From Woeseiaceae bacterium (GTDB taxonomy: Bacteria > Pseudomonadota > Gammaproteobacteria > Steroidobacterales > Woeseiaceae), in the NCBI GenBank assembly GCA_030066735.1, contig JASJBB010000017.1, forward strand, positions 1 through 44,796: DNA of 44,796 nucleotides. The letters run 5' to 3'. A program made the translations under genes and the position numbers. Numbering within the stretch: position 1 is the first letter of the stretch; each line of letters opens with the position of its first letter. The notes beneath the pieces are model-generated. The model had not been told where the DNA came from. It did no database searches and saw only the letters and a list, made by a program, of their open reading frames with translations. Shown here piece by piece: positions 6,744 through 17,726 of this stretch.

Positions 6744-8033
6744 CTAGTGCTTTTTGACGGTGTCCTCGTCGTCACTGGGACCGCTTTCGATCATCGTTCG
6801 CGGGACGGGATCCAGTGTCTCGAGTTTCTCGATCGGTTTCTTTTCGTGCACGCCCAGTTCGACGAACTTGCGTGCACCGGGCAATACGCTGCGCTCCAGT
6901 GAACCGACGGCCCTGTTGTAGTTGTCCACGCTGCGGGAAAGCTGCCGGCCCATCATGTTCATGTGGCCCACGAAGACGCCGAGTCGGGAATACAGGTCTT
7001 CGGCAAGGCCGCGAATTTCGCGGGCATTGTCCGCCAGCGCCAGTTGCCGCCAACTGTAGGCTATGCCCTTGAGCAGGGCGACCAGGCTGGTCGGTGTGGC
7101 GAGGATGATCTGTTTCGAAAGCGCAAACTCGAGCAGGTCCGGTTTCTCATTGAGCGCGGCGCTCAGGAACTGGTCCCCGGGAATGAACAGGATCACGTAG
7201 TCCGGGCTGTCTTCGAACTGCTCCCAGTACGACTTCGAGGCGAGCATCCGGATATGCGCATGCACGTTGCGCGCGTGCCGGGCGAGCGCGGCATCGCGTT
7301 GCTCGTCACTGGTGGCTTCGGCGGCCTCGAGATAGGCGTCCAGCGGCGTCTTCACGTCGACGACCAGCTGGCGGTCCTCCGGCAGGTTGATAACCATGTC
7401 GGGACGCACGGCCTGGCCCTCACTGGCTGCATGCACCTGCTCCTGGAAATCGCAGTGCTCCACCATGCCGGCAAGTTCGACCAGCCGCCGCAGCGTAATC
7501 TCACCCCAGCGACCCCGTACCTCCGGGCGGCGCAGGGCGTTGACCAGGTTGTGCGTCTCCTGCTGCAGGGACTTCTGGCCCGAGCGCATTTCCTCGAGCT
7601 GGGCCCTGATGCCGCCATAGGCCTCGCGGCGGGAATTCTCGAGCGCATCGATCTGTTTTTTCGACGCTTCCAGTGCCTCGCGAATCGGTTTGACGAGGGC
7701 CTCGACCGCTTGCTCGCGCTCGCTGAGATCGCGCTTGGCCTTTTCCTGCTGCGTGCCGAGGTTTTGTTCGGCGAGCTTGAGAAAGGTCTCGCTGTTGGCC
7801 TGCAAAGACTGGTTGGCGAGTTCCGAGAAGGCTCGGGTAATCTGCGTGTTTGCCGCCTCGAAAGCGACATCGCGCTCGCGGGCCAGCTCCTCCTGGCTCT
7901 GGATTCGCTCCTCGAGGTCCCGGCGACGTCCGCGGCTGACCAGCCAGGTCACGAGCACGCCCAGGAGCAGGCCGATTCCCAGGGCCGGCAGGCCGTACTG
8001 GATCAGCAGGGGGTCGATGGTTATGGAATTCAT
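6744..8033 (-). CDS. rmuC: DNA recombination protein RmuC
   Basis: RmuC limits inversion at short inverted repeats and has a predicted nuclease-like domain. The 429-residue protein begins with one membrane segment (LLIQYGLPALGIGLLLGVLVTWLVS), then a long coiled coil rich in Glu, Arg and Gln (~35-190). The conserved domain follows: RRPEVRGRWGEITLRRLVELAGMVEHCDF, RPDMVINLPEDRQLVVDVKTPLDAY and DYVILFIPGDQFLSAAL. The start overlaps the mupP stop in TGATG, so translation is probably coupled. RmuC sits inside the ubiG-mupP-yciK neighbourhood here. Confidence 0.95.
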   Translation of the reverse strand: MNSITIDPLLIQYGLPALGIGLLLGVLVTWLVSRGRRRDLEERIQSQEELARERDVAFEAANTQITRAFSELANQSLQANSETFLKLAEQNLGTQQEKAKRDLSEREQAVEALVKPIREALEASKKQIDALENSRREAYGGIRAQLEEMRSGQKSLQQETHNLVNALRRPEVRGRWGEITLRRLVELAGMVEHCDFQEQVHAASEGQAVRPDMVINLPEDRQLVVDVKTPLDAYLEAAEATSDEQRDAALARHARNVHAHIRMLASKSYWEQFEDSPDYVILFIPGDQFLSAALNEKPDLLEFALSKQIILATPTSLVALLKGIAYSWRQLALADNAREIRGLAEDLYSRLGVFVGHMNMMGRQLSRSVDNYNRAVGSLERSVLPGARKFVELGVHEKKPIEKLETLDPVPRTMIESGPSDDEDTVKKH

Positions 8034-8722
8034 CAGGATCCCAGATTAACCGCTTTGAGCACCAATTGGGCAAGTTCCTCGGTATCCCGGGCAACCAGGT
8101 CGGCGCCCCAGGTCTCGGCATCGTCATCCGGCGTGACGTAGCCATACGCGGCTGCGATCGTGATCATTCCCGCCGCCCGGCCTGCCTGGATGTCCCTCGA
8201 GGAGTCGCCGACGTAGATGGCTGTTGCGGCATCGAGGCCGGCAACGGCGCACGCATGGTGCAAAGGTGCGGGGTCCGGTTTGCGCTGTGGCAAGGTGTCG
8301 CCGCTCACGCAGCAGGCCGCCCTGTCGAGCAGGTCCAGCGCCAGCATCAGGGGCTCGGTCAGGTGGTGCGGCTTGTTGGTAACCACACCCCAGGGCCGCG
8401 CATGCGCATCCAGTGTGTCGACGAGCCGGTCCACGCCCGGGAACAGGGCGGATGCCTGGCTGATCCGGTTCAGGTAGCGTGACAGGAAATCCGGCCGCAG
8501 GGTCTCGATCCGGTCTTCGTCCGCCTCGGGGAAGCCCAGCCGCAACAGGCCGACGGCCCCGTTGGAGACGTACGAGCGGCCGAGCTCGTAATCCACCGGT
8601 GCCTGGCCATGATCGCTCTGCATCGCTTGCAACACGGCGACCATGTCCGGCGCCGTGTCGATGAGCGTGCCGTCGAGGTCGAAAAGTACGGCCGAACAGC
8701 CGCCGACATCCAGTAACTTCAA
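8033..8722 (-). CDS. mupP: HAD phosphatase, probable MurNAc-6-phosphate phosphatase MupP (Gph-like)
   Basis: The 229-residue HAD hydrolase has motif I FDLDGTLIDTAPD, motif II in WGVVTNKP, and motifs III/IV in KPDPAPL and IYVGDSSRDIQAGRAAG. Such proteins are often called phosphoglycolate phosphatase (Gph). The position between ubiG and the yciK end, and the AYGYVTPDDD-WGAD tail, match Pseudomonas MupP, which dephosphorylates N-acetylmuramate 6-phosphate in the AmgK-MurU peptidoglycan recycling route. It overlaps rmuC by one base and starts 4 bp after ubiG. Gph activity cannot be excluded from the sequence alone. Confidence 0.75.
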   Translation of the reverse strand: MKLLDVGGCSAVLFDLDGTLIDTAPDMVAVLQAMQSDHGQAPVDYELGRSYVSNGAVGLLRLGFPEADEDRIETLRPDFLSRYLNRISQASALFPGVDRLVDTLDAHARPWGVVTNKPHHLTEPLMLALDLLDRAACCVSGDTLPQRKPDPAPLHHACAVAGLDAATAIYVGDSSRDIQAGRAAGMITIAAAYGYVTPDDDAETWGADLVARDTEELAQLVLKAVNLGS

Positions 8723-8726
8723 GGTG

Positions 8727-9443
8727 CTAGCCAGCCTCCGGGCGCTGGAAATACATCAGGTAATTGACGTCGACATTCGGGCCCAGCGAATACTCTCGCG
8801 TGAACGGGTTGTAGTGCAGGCCCATGCTCGCCTGGTGCTTGAGGCCCGCTGCCCGTGCCCATTCCTCGAGTTCCGAGGGCCGAATGAAGTTCTGGTATTC
8901 GTGCGTGCCGGCCGGCAGCAGTTTGAGCACGTACTCGGCGCCGACAATGGCGAACAGGAACGACTTGGGATTGCGATTGATGGTCGAGAAGAAGACATGG
9001 CCGCCCGGGCGCACCAGCTCGGCCGTAGCGGCAATGACCTGCGATGGCGACGGCACGTGCTCCAGCATTTCCAGGCAGGTGACGACGTCGAACCGGCCGG
9101 CATGCTGCGCGGCCATGTGCTCGGCCGTGGTCTGCAGGTACTCCACCTTCGCGCCGGACTCGACCTGGTGCAGCCGGGCGACGCCAAGCGGCTTTTCCGC
9201 CATGTCGATGCCGGTAACGGCGGCGCCTGCCGCGGCCATCGCTTCGGTCAGGATGCCGCCACCACAGCCGATGTCGAGAGCCCGCACACCATCGAGTTCG
9301 ACGAATTGCCGGATCCAGTCCAGGCGTAACGGGTTGATCTCGTGCAACGGGCGGAATTCGCCGTCCGGGTCCCACCAGCGAGCCGCGAGTGCATCGAATT
9401 TCGCGACCTCGGTCGCGTCGACATTGTGAGGCGTTTCAGTCAT
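8727..9443 (-). CDS. ubiG: Ubiquinone biosynthesis O-methyltransferase
   Basis: UbiG carries out both O-methylations in ubiquinone synthesis using S-adenosylmethionine. The 238-residue protein has the family start EVAKFDALAARWWDPDGEFRPLHEINPLRLDWI, the SAM loop ALDIGCGGGILTEAMA, acidic residue in VTGIDMAEKPL, and the C-terminal INRNPKSFLFAIVGAEYVLKLLPAGTHEY block. It is the first gene of the leftward operon and diverges from gyrA over a 221-bp gap. Confidence 0.96.
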   Translation of the reverse strand: MTETPHNVDATEVAKFDALAARWWDPDGEFRPLHEINPLRLDWIRQFVELDGVRALDIGCGGGILTEAMAAAGAAVTGIDMAEKPLGVARLHQVESGAKVEYLQTTAEHMAAQHAGRFDVVTCLEMLEHVPSPSQVIAATAELVRPGGHVFFSTINRNPKSFLFAIVGAEYVLKLLPAGTHEYQNFIRPSELEEWARAAGLKHQASMGLHYNPFTREYSLGPNVDVNYLMYFQRPEAG

Positions 9444-9518
9444 CGGGAGCCGCTCCGGGAAGAAGCGCAGTATACCGCCAGAAAGGCCCGAAATCAGTGC
9501 TGTTGAGGGGGGCGGCTG

Positions 9519-9527
9519 TGGTACAAT
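9519..9527 (+). promoter_or_regulatory. Probable extended -10 promoter of gyrA
   Basis: TGG-TACAAT at 9519-9527 is a TGn extended -10 element with a near-consensus hexamer, in the 221-bp ubiG-gyrA gap. A good -35 at the right distance is not seen. Transcription from here would give a leader of about 130 nt. Confidence 0.5.
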
Positions 9528-9616
9528 TTCGGTCTTGTTTCGCGCCGAAAATTCGCCCGAACCAAGCCAGGAAAAACCGACGAATTATTCCACTCGATAA
9601 CCAGAAATATTGCCCG

Positions 9617-9650
9617 CGAGGATTCCGCATTTTGGCCGGAATCGCGCTCG
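9617..9650 (+). promoter_or_regulatory. Hairpin in the gyrA mRNA leader
   Basis: GATTCCG (9621-9627) pairs with CGGAATC (9637-9643). The stem is extended by CGAG (9617-9620) with CTCG (9647-9650) across a GCG bulge. It ends 14 nt before the gyrA ATG, in a leader that has no visible Shine-Dalgarno sequence. Confidence 0.5.
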
Positions 9651-9664
9651 ACTTGTGAATTTTT

Positions 9665-12202
<2,538 letters not shown>

Positions 12203-12233
12203 CTTCATAACCAACCGCAAGGACACCAGCGAC

Positions 12234-13313
12234 ATGTCGCGCGTTTACAATTTCTCGGCAGGACCCGCCGCCTTACCGCTTGAAGTTCTCGAGACCATCC
12301 AAAACGACATCCCGGACTGGAACGGTACCGGCATGTCCGTGATGGAGGTCAGCCACCGTAGCAAGGAGTTTGTCGAACTGGCGGCGCGCTGTGAGACCAA
12401 TCTGCGCGAGCTGCTGGCCATTCCCGACGACTACAGCGTGTTGTGGACGCAGGGCGGGGCAACGCTGCAGATGGCGATGGTCCCCCTGAACCTGGCGGGC
12501 CCGGACGACACGGTCGACTACGTGCAGACGGGAAGCTGGGGCAAGAAGGCCCTCGGGGAGGCGCAGAAGTTCGCCAATGCCAGGCTCATCGCCGACGCGT
12601 CAGACCGCAATTTCACCTACATTCCCGACGAATCGACCTGGGATCGCAGTGATGACGCCAGGTACCTGCACATCACCTCCAACGAGACCATTGCCGGCGT
12701 TGAATATCACCAGCTGCCTGGCGGCGACGTGCCGATCGTATCGGATATGTCGAGCACGATTCTGTCACGGCCGATCGACGTTAGCGGGTACGGCGCGATC
12801 TACGCGGGCGCGCAGAAAAATATTGGCCCCGCGGGCATCACGCTCGCAATCGTGCGCAACGACCTGCTCGAGCCACAGCGCGATAACCTGCCACACCTGA
12901 TGATGTGGAAGTCGTATGCAGAGTCCGACTCCATGACGAATACACCGCCAACGTTCGCCTGGTATGTCGCGGACCTCGTGTTCCAGTACCTGCAGGACAT
13001 GGGCGGTCTCGACGCCATGGCAGAGATCAACCAGCGCAAGTCGGAGAAACTCTACGCTGCAATCGACGGGTCGGACTTGTATTCGAACCCCGTGGATAAG
13101 CACTGCCGGTCGTGGATGAACGTGCCGTTTATCCTGGCCGATGCGAGCCTCGATGCAGCGTTTCTCGAAGAATCGAAGGCCGCGGGCCTCGCCAACCTGA
13201 AGGGACACCGTTCGGTCGGCGGCATGCGGGCATCAATCTACAATGCCGTGCCTGAAGCGGCTGTGGACGCACTGATCGAATTCATGGCGGAGTTTGAACG
13301 CAAAAACGGGTAA
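12234..13313 (+). CDS. serC: Phosphoserine aminotransferase
   Basis: SerC makes 3-phosphoserine from 3-phosphohydroxypyruvate and glutamate, and also acts in pyridoxal phosphate synthesis. The 359-residue protein begins VYNFSAGPAALPLEVLE and has the PLP lysine at Lys195 in YAGAQKNIGPAG. TQGGATLQM and HITSNETIAGVEY are further conserved blocks. It follows gyrA, as in Pseudomonas, and precedes the serA-like gene by 4 bp, so two successive serine steps are encoded together. Confidence 0.97.
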   Translation: MSRVYNFSAGPAALPLEVLETIQNDIPDWNGTGMSVMEVSHRSKEFVELAARCETNLRELLAIPDDYSVLWTQGGATLQMAMVPLNLAGPDDTVDYVQTGSWGKKALGEAQKFANARLIADASDRNFTYIPDESTWDRSDDARYLHITSNETIAGVEYHQLPGGDVPIVSDMSSTILSRPIDVSGYGAIYAGAQKNIGPAGITLAIVRNDLLEPQRDNLPHLMMWKSYAESDSMTNTPPTFAWYVADLVFQYLQDMGGLDAMAEINQRKSEKLYAAIDGSDLYSNPVDKHCRSWMNVPFILADASLDAAFLEESKAAGLANLKGHRSVGGMRASIYNAVPEAAVDALIEFMAEFERKNG

Positions 13314-13317
13314 CGAG

Positions 13318-14496
13318 ATGTACAAGATTCTGACGCTCAACAATATTGCCGTGGAAGGCCTGCGGCACTTGCCGCGGGAACGTTACGAGGTGGCCTCGGA
13401 GATCGCGCACCCCGATGCGATCCTGCTGCGCTCGTTCAACATGCATAACTGGGAGATACCCGACACGGTGGCCGCGATCGGCCGCGCCGGCGCGGGCGTC
13501 AACAACATTCCGATCGACGCAATGAGCGCCAGGGGCGTGCCCGTCTTCAACGCGCCGGGCGCCAATGCCAACGCCGTCAAGGAACTGGTCATTGCCGGCC
13601 TCCTGATAGCGGCCCGCAATCTTTGCGACGCGCGCGAGCACGTCACGGCGCTCGAGGAAACGGGCGATGCGTTGAACAAGGCCGTCGAGGCCGGCAAGAA
13701 ACAATTTGTCGGATTCGAATTGCCGGGCAAGACGCTCGGCGTCATCGGTCTCGGCGCTATCGGGGTCGAGGTCGCGAATGTCGCCCTGGCCCTGGGAATG
13801 AAGGTGATCGGCTACGACCCCCAGATCACGGTGCGGCGGGCCTGGCAACTCTCGGCCGGCGTGGAACATGCCGAGAACATCGATCAGCTATTCCAGCATG
13901 CCGATGCGGTCACTGTTCACGTGCCGCTCGTGGACGGAACCAAGAACCTCATCAATCGGGATCGGCTGGCGTTGATGCCGGATCGCGGTGTCATCATCAA
14001 CTTTGCCCGTGGCGGAGTAGCGGACGACGAGGCGGTACTGGCCGCACTCGACAGCGGCAAGTTGCACGCTTACGTCACGGACTTTCCCACCGATGAAACC
14101 AAGGCCCACCCGAAGGTAGTTGCACTTCCGCATCTCGGGGCATCGACGACGGAGGCCGAGGCAAATTGCGCGATCATGGTGGCGGAAAACGTCAAGGACT
14201 ACCTCGAGAACGGTAACGTCCGCTATTCGGTCAACTTCCCGGAATCGCGGTTGCCCCGACTCGACGCACACCGCGTCACGATTTCCAACGCGAACGTCCC
14301 GAATATGGTCGGCCAGATCTCGACCTGTCTCGCTGATGCGGGTCTCAACATCGAAGACCTGCTCAACAAGTCAGTCGGGGATCTTGCCTATACCATCGTC
14401 GATGTGAACGGTCCGGTTACCGACGAAACCATGGCTGAACTGCGCGCCATTGAGGGCGTGCTGACGTTGCGAAATCTGGGCAAGCCTGTAACCTGA
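13318..14496 (+). CDS. serA: D-3-phosphoglycerate dehydrogenase with ACT domain
   Basis: The 392-residue enzyme oxidises 3-phosphoglycerate with NAD, the first step of serine synthesis. It has the 2-hydroxyacid dehydrogenase NAD loop TLGVIGLGAIGVEVANVAL, the AGAGVNNIPIDAM region, a catalytic Arg in NFARGGVADD and His in LPHLGAST. A C-terminal ACT domain (~318-390, NVPNMVGQISTCLADAGLNI) probably senses an amino acid such as serine. I use the ATG at 13318, 4 bp after the serC stop; an upstream ATG (13294) lies within serC. The insertion of serA between serC and pheA is a local peculiarity compared with Pseudomonas. Confidence 0.92.
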   Translation: MYKILTLNNIAVEGLRHLPRERYEVASEIAHPDAILLRSFNMHNWEIPDTVAAIGRAGAGVNNIPIDAMSARGVPVFNAPGANANAVKELVIAGLLIAARNLCDAREHVTALEETGDALNKAVEAGKKQFVGFELPGKTLGVIGLGAIGVEVANVALALGMKVIGYDPQITVRRAWQLSAGVEHAENIDQLFQHADAVTVHVPLVDGTKNLINRDRLALMPDRGVIINFARGGVADDEAVLAALDSGKLHAYVTDFPTDETKAHPKVVALPHLGASTTEAEANCAIMVAENVKDYLENGNVRYSVNFPESRLPRLDAHRVTISNANVPNMVGQISTCLADAGLNIEDLLNKSVGDLAYTIVDVNGPVTDETMAELRAIEGVLTLRNLGKPVT

Positions 14497-14504
14497 TTGC
14501 CATT

Positions 14505-15620
14505 ATGGCGTCTGGCAAGGACAAGCAGGCCGACCCGTTGGATCTCGGCGCGATACGCGAGCGCATCAACCAGGTCGACACAGAGATCCAGTCTCTGATC
14601 AACGAGCGTGCCCGCTACGCGCAGAAAGTCGGCGTCGCCAAGGGCGAGCTGGGATCAGCCGTCGACTATTACCGCCCAGAACGTGAAGCCGAGGTGTTGC
14701 GCGCGGTACTCGAACGCAACGAGGGCCCGCTGCGCGACGAAGAGATGCTACGGCTTTTTCGCGAGATCATGTCGGCATGCCTCGCGCAACAGGAGCCGCT
14801 GAAGATCGGCTTCCTGGGTCCGGAAGGAACGTTTACGCAAACCGCTGTCTTCAAGCACTTCGGCCATTCGGTTCGTGCATTGCCGTACCACACGATCGAC
14901 GAGATCTTCCAGGAGGTCGAGAGCGGCGCCGCCGATTTCGGGGTAGTGCCGATCGAGAACTCGACCGAGGGATCCGTCAACAACACCCTGGACATGTTCC
15001 TGACGTCGCCGCTCAAGATCGCCGGCGAGATCGAACTGCGCATCGAACAACACCTGCTCGGCGCGATGCAGGGCCTCGAGAACATCGAACGTATCTGTGC
15101 CCACGAACAGTCCCTCGCGCAGTGCCGTGGGTGGTTGCGGGAATACCTGCCTCATGTCGAGTTGATCGGCATGTCGAGTAACGCTGCGGGCGCACGCAGG
15201 GCGCGCGACGAAGCCGGGACGGCGGCCATCGGACCCGAAGTTGCCGCTGACGTCTATGATCTCGAAATCCTGGTCAGTGGCATTGAAGACCGGTCCGACA
15301 ACTCAACGCGATTCCTGGTCGTAGGACGGGAGTTGCTGACGCCGAGCGGTAACGACAAGACGACGCTGCTGGTATCGACCGGCGACACGGCCGAAGGCGC
15401 GGGTGTCCTGCACAGCCTGTTGCAGCCGCTGGCGACACACAATGTCGTGATGACGTTCATCGAGTCACGACCATCGCGGCGCAAGAACTGGGACTACGTG
15501 TTCTTTATTGACATCGACGGCCACGCGGAGGAAGCCCCGGTAGTCGATGCGCTGGCTGAGCTGGAAAAGGAAAGCTCCCTGTTTCGCGTGCTCGGCGCGT
15601 ATCCCAAAGCGATCGGCTGA
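14505..15620 (+). CDS. pheA: Bifunctional chorismate mutase / prephenate dehydratase
   Basis: PheA turns chorismate into prephenate and then phenylpyruvate for phenylalanine synthesis. The 371-residue protein has an AroQ-type mutase domain (~14-93, IRERINQVDTEIQSLINERARYA), the dehydratase domain from KIGFLGPEGTFTQTA to NSTRFLVVGRE, and a C-terminal ACT domain with FIESRPSRRKNWDYVFFID, the phenylalanine-binding ESRP motif. The stop overlaps the aroA start in TGATG. It starts 9 bp after serA. No leader-peptide attenuator is visible. Confidence 0.97.
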   Translation: MASGKDKQADPLDLGAIRERINQVDTEIQSLINERARYAQKVGVAKGELGSAVDYYRPEREAEVLRAVLERNEGPLRDEEMLRLFREIMSACLAQQEPLKIGFLGPEGTFTQTAVFKHFGHSVRALPYHTIDEIFQEVESGAADFGVVPIENSTEGSVNNTLDMFLTSPLKIAGEIELRIEQHLLGAMQGLENIERICAHEQSLAQCRGWLREYLPHVELIGMSSNAAGARRARDEAGTAAIGPEVAADVYDLEILVSGIEDRSDNSTRFLVVGRELLTPSGNDKTTLLVSTGDTAEGAGVLHSLLQPLATHNVVMTFIESRPSRRKNWDYVFFIDIDGHAEEAPVVDALAELEKESSLFRVLGAYPKAIG

Positions 15621-16921
15621 TGCAGTTTCTCGTGCAACCCGGCAGCGTTCAGGACGCCGCCGTCGCGGTGCCCGGCGACAAGTCGATTTCGCATCGCGCC
15701 GTGATGCTCGGGAGCATCGCCACCGGCACGACTCACATCAGCGGTTTCCTGAATGGCGAGGACTGCCTCGCAACGCTTGCGGCGATGTCCGCAATGGGCG
15801 TGGACACCGAGCAATCGGACGCGACCACGGTGACCGTCCACGGCGTCGGGCTGCACGGCCTGAAGCCGCCGTCTTCCGCGCTCGACATGGGCAATTCGGG
15901 TACGGCCATGCGACTCATGGCCGGCCTGCTCTCAGGGCAGGCGTTCGACAGCACGCTGGTCGGCGATGAATCGCTCACGGGCCGCCCGATGCAACGCATC
16001 ATTACGCCGCTGGAGGCGATGGGGGCGTCCATTGGCAGCCGCGGCGGGCGCCCGCCGCTCGAGGTAAAAGGCGGCCTGTCTTTGCGCGCCATCCATTACG
16101 ACCTGCCCGTAGCCAGCGCCCAGGTCAAATCGGCTGTCCTGCTGGCCGGGCTGTATGCCGGCGGCATTACCAGTGTGAGTGAGCCCGCAGTGACCCGCGA
16201 CCATACGGAACGCATGCTCGCGGCAATGGGAGTGGATGTCAGCACCGGCAATGGCCGCATCGCCGTCCCGGGCGGCCAGGAGCTGCAGGGCGGGACGGTG
16301 GAGGTTCCGGGCGACCTGTCATCGGCGGCTTTTGTGTTGCTGGCTGCTTGCATCAGCGACTCGGCGGACGTCGTGATCAATAAGGTCGGGGTCAATCCCA
16401 CCCGCACCGGCGTCATCGATATCCTGCGGTCCATGGGCGCCCGCATCGAACTGGATAATGCCGGCATGCGTTCGGGCGAACCCGTGGCGGATATCCGGGT
16501 TCGCGCGTCGCAGCTTCGGGGAATCGACGTGGACCCGTCGCTGGTATCGCTGGCCATCGACGAGTTTCCGGTGCTCTTCGTGGCAGCGGCCTGTGCCGAT
16601 GGCGTCACCCGTTTTAGCGGTATTGGGGAACTCAGGGTCAAGGAGAGCGACCGCATCGGCGCGATGGCCGCGGGCCTGCGCGAGCTCGGCATCCATGTCG
16701 AGGAGACGCAGGATGGCGCGGTGGTGCATGGCGGGCGTTTCGGCGGCGGAACCGTCCGCAGCTTCGGCGACCACCGAATTGCGATGTCGCTGGCAATCGC
16801 GGGCACGGTTGCCGAATCGGCCGTGACGGTCCTCGACACCGACGCGGTCGCAACCTCGTTCCCGGGGTTCACGGCCCTGTTCCGATCCCTCGGGGCAACT
16901 ATCGAGGAGGCCGGCTCATGA
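15620..16921 (+). CDS. aroA: 3-phosphoshikimate 1-carboxyvinyltransferase (EPSP synthase)
   Basis: AroA joins shikimate 3-phosphate and phosphoenolpyruvate in the shikimate pathway. The 433-residue protein has [46 protein letters not shown] and [10 protein letters not shown], all active-site blocks. The glyphosate-contact segment is GNSGTAMR, keeping the Gly of sensitive enzymes. In Pseudomonas aroA is fused to tyrA; here it stands alone and no tyrA is seen in the window. It overlaps pheA by one base and cmk by four (ATGA), so the three genes are closely coupled. Confidence 0.97.
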   Translation: MQFLVQPGSVQDAAVAVPGDKSISHRAVMLGSIATGTTHISGFLNGEDCLATLAAMSAMGVDTEQSDATTVTVHGVGLHGLKPPSSALDMGNSGTAMRLMAGLLSGQAFDSTLVGDESLTGRPMQRIITPLEAMGASIGSRGGRPPLEVKGGLSLRAIHYDLPVASAQVKSAVLLAGLYAGGITSVSEPAVTRDHTERMLAAMGVDVSTGNGRIAVPGGQELQGGTVEVPGDLSSAAFVLLAACISDSADVVINKVGVNPTRTGVIDILRSMGARIELDNAGMRSGEPVADIRVRASQLRGIDVDPSLVSLAIDEFPVLFVAAACADGVTRFSGIGELRVKESDRIGAMAAGLRELGIHVEETQDGAVVHGGRFGGGTVRSFGDHRIAMSLAIAGTVAESAVTVLDTDAVATSFPGFTALFRSLGATIEEAGS

Positions 16922-17598
16922 GCAGGGCTGCCGAAGTACCCGTGATCGCGATCGACGGGCCGGTCGGGTCGGGCAAGGGCACCATTGCGAGGCGGGTGGC
17001 AACCGAGCTCGGCTGGCACCTGCTGGACAGCGGTGCGCTCTACCGGCTGGTGGCCCTTGCGGCGGCAAAGAGGGGGGTGGCGCTGGACGACGTGGCGCAG
17101 GTCACGGAATTGGCGGCCAACCTGGATGCGCGATTCGGCAGCGACGCCGACGGCAACGAACAGATCTGGCTGGAGGGCGCAGACGCCACCGCCGCGATAC
17201 GCACCGAGGAATGCGGCGCCGGCGCCTCAACGGTTGCGGTAATGCAGCCGGTCCGGGATGCCTTGTTCCAGCGGCAACGGGACTTCCGGCGGCCGCCCGG
17301 GCTGGTCGCGGACGGCCGCGACATGGGGACCCACGTATTCACGGACGCATCCCTCAAAATCTTCCTGACGGCGAGTGCGGAAGAGAGGGCGAAAAGGCGC
17401 CATAAGCAGTTGAAGGGCAAGGGTATTGATGTTAGTCTCGCGGCCCTTTCGAGGGACATCGAAGCGCGTGACAGGCGGGATTCCGAGCGATCGGTAGCGC
17501 CGCTGAGGCCTGCAGAGGACGCCAGGGTACTGGATTCCTCGGGCATCTCGATCGAGTCGGTCGTAGCGACCGTTCTCGATTGGGCCAAACAGCCCTGA
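16918..17598 (+). CDS. cmk: Cytidylate kinase
   Basis: Cmk phosphorylates CMP and dCMP. The 226-residue protein has the P-loop [15 protein letters not shown] near the N-terminus, [39 protein letters not shown] and the lid segment around [19 protein letters not shown]. It overlaps aroA in ATGA and is followed by an intrinsic terminator 28 bp later, before rpsA. The aroA-cmk-rpsA-ihfB order is widely conserved in gammaproteobacteria. Confidence 0.96.
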   Translation: MSRAAEVPVIAIDGPVGSGKGTIARRVATELGWHLLDSGALYRLVALAAAKRGVALDDVAQVTELAANLDARFGSDADGNEQIWLEGADATAAIRTEECGAGASTVAVMQPVRDALFQRQRDFRRPPGLVADGRDMGTHVFTDASLKIFLTASAEERAKRRHKQLKGKGIDVSLAALSRDIEARDRRDSERSVAPLRPAEDARVLDSSGISIESVVATVLDWAKQP

Positions 17599-17626
17599 GA
17601 CTTTCCACGAAAAGGACAACCCACGG

Positions 17627-17655
17627 ATCGGACATGGAGTCCGATTCTTTTTTTT
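17627..17655 (+). terminator. Intrinsic terminator between cmk and rpsA
   Basis: ATCGGAC (17627-17633), loop ATGGA, GTCCGAT (17639-17645) is followed by TC and a run of T to 17655. It would separate the serC-cmk operon from rpsA, so rpsA should have its own promoter or rely on readthrough. Confidence 0.85.
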
Positions 17656-17726
17656 AACAGCCGTCGGTTCCAGGAAGGAACAGGACGAATTGGGCGAGGG
17701 CCACAGTGCTCTCTTGGTTTAACACA

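Noticed and set aside
9503-9527. TTGAGG as the -35 box of gyrA
   Set aside because: It is only 13 bp from TACAAT, too close; the extended -10 element is the better explanation.
17706-17726. Seven-residue N-terminal extension of S1 from GTG 17706
   Set aside because: Other S1 proteins start at the MSESFAELF position; kept only as an alternative because a GAGG lies before the GTG.
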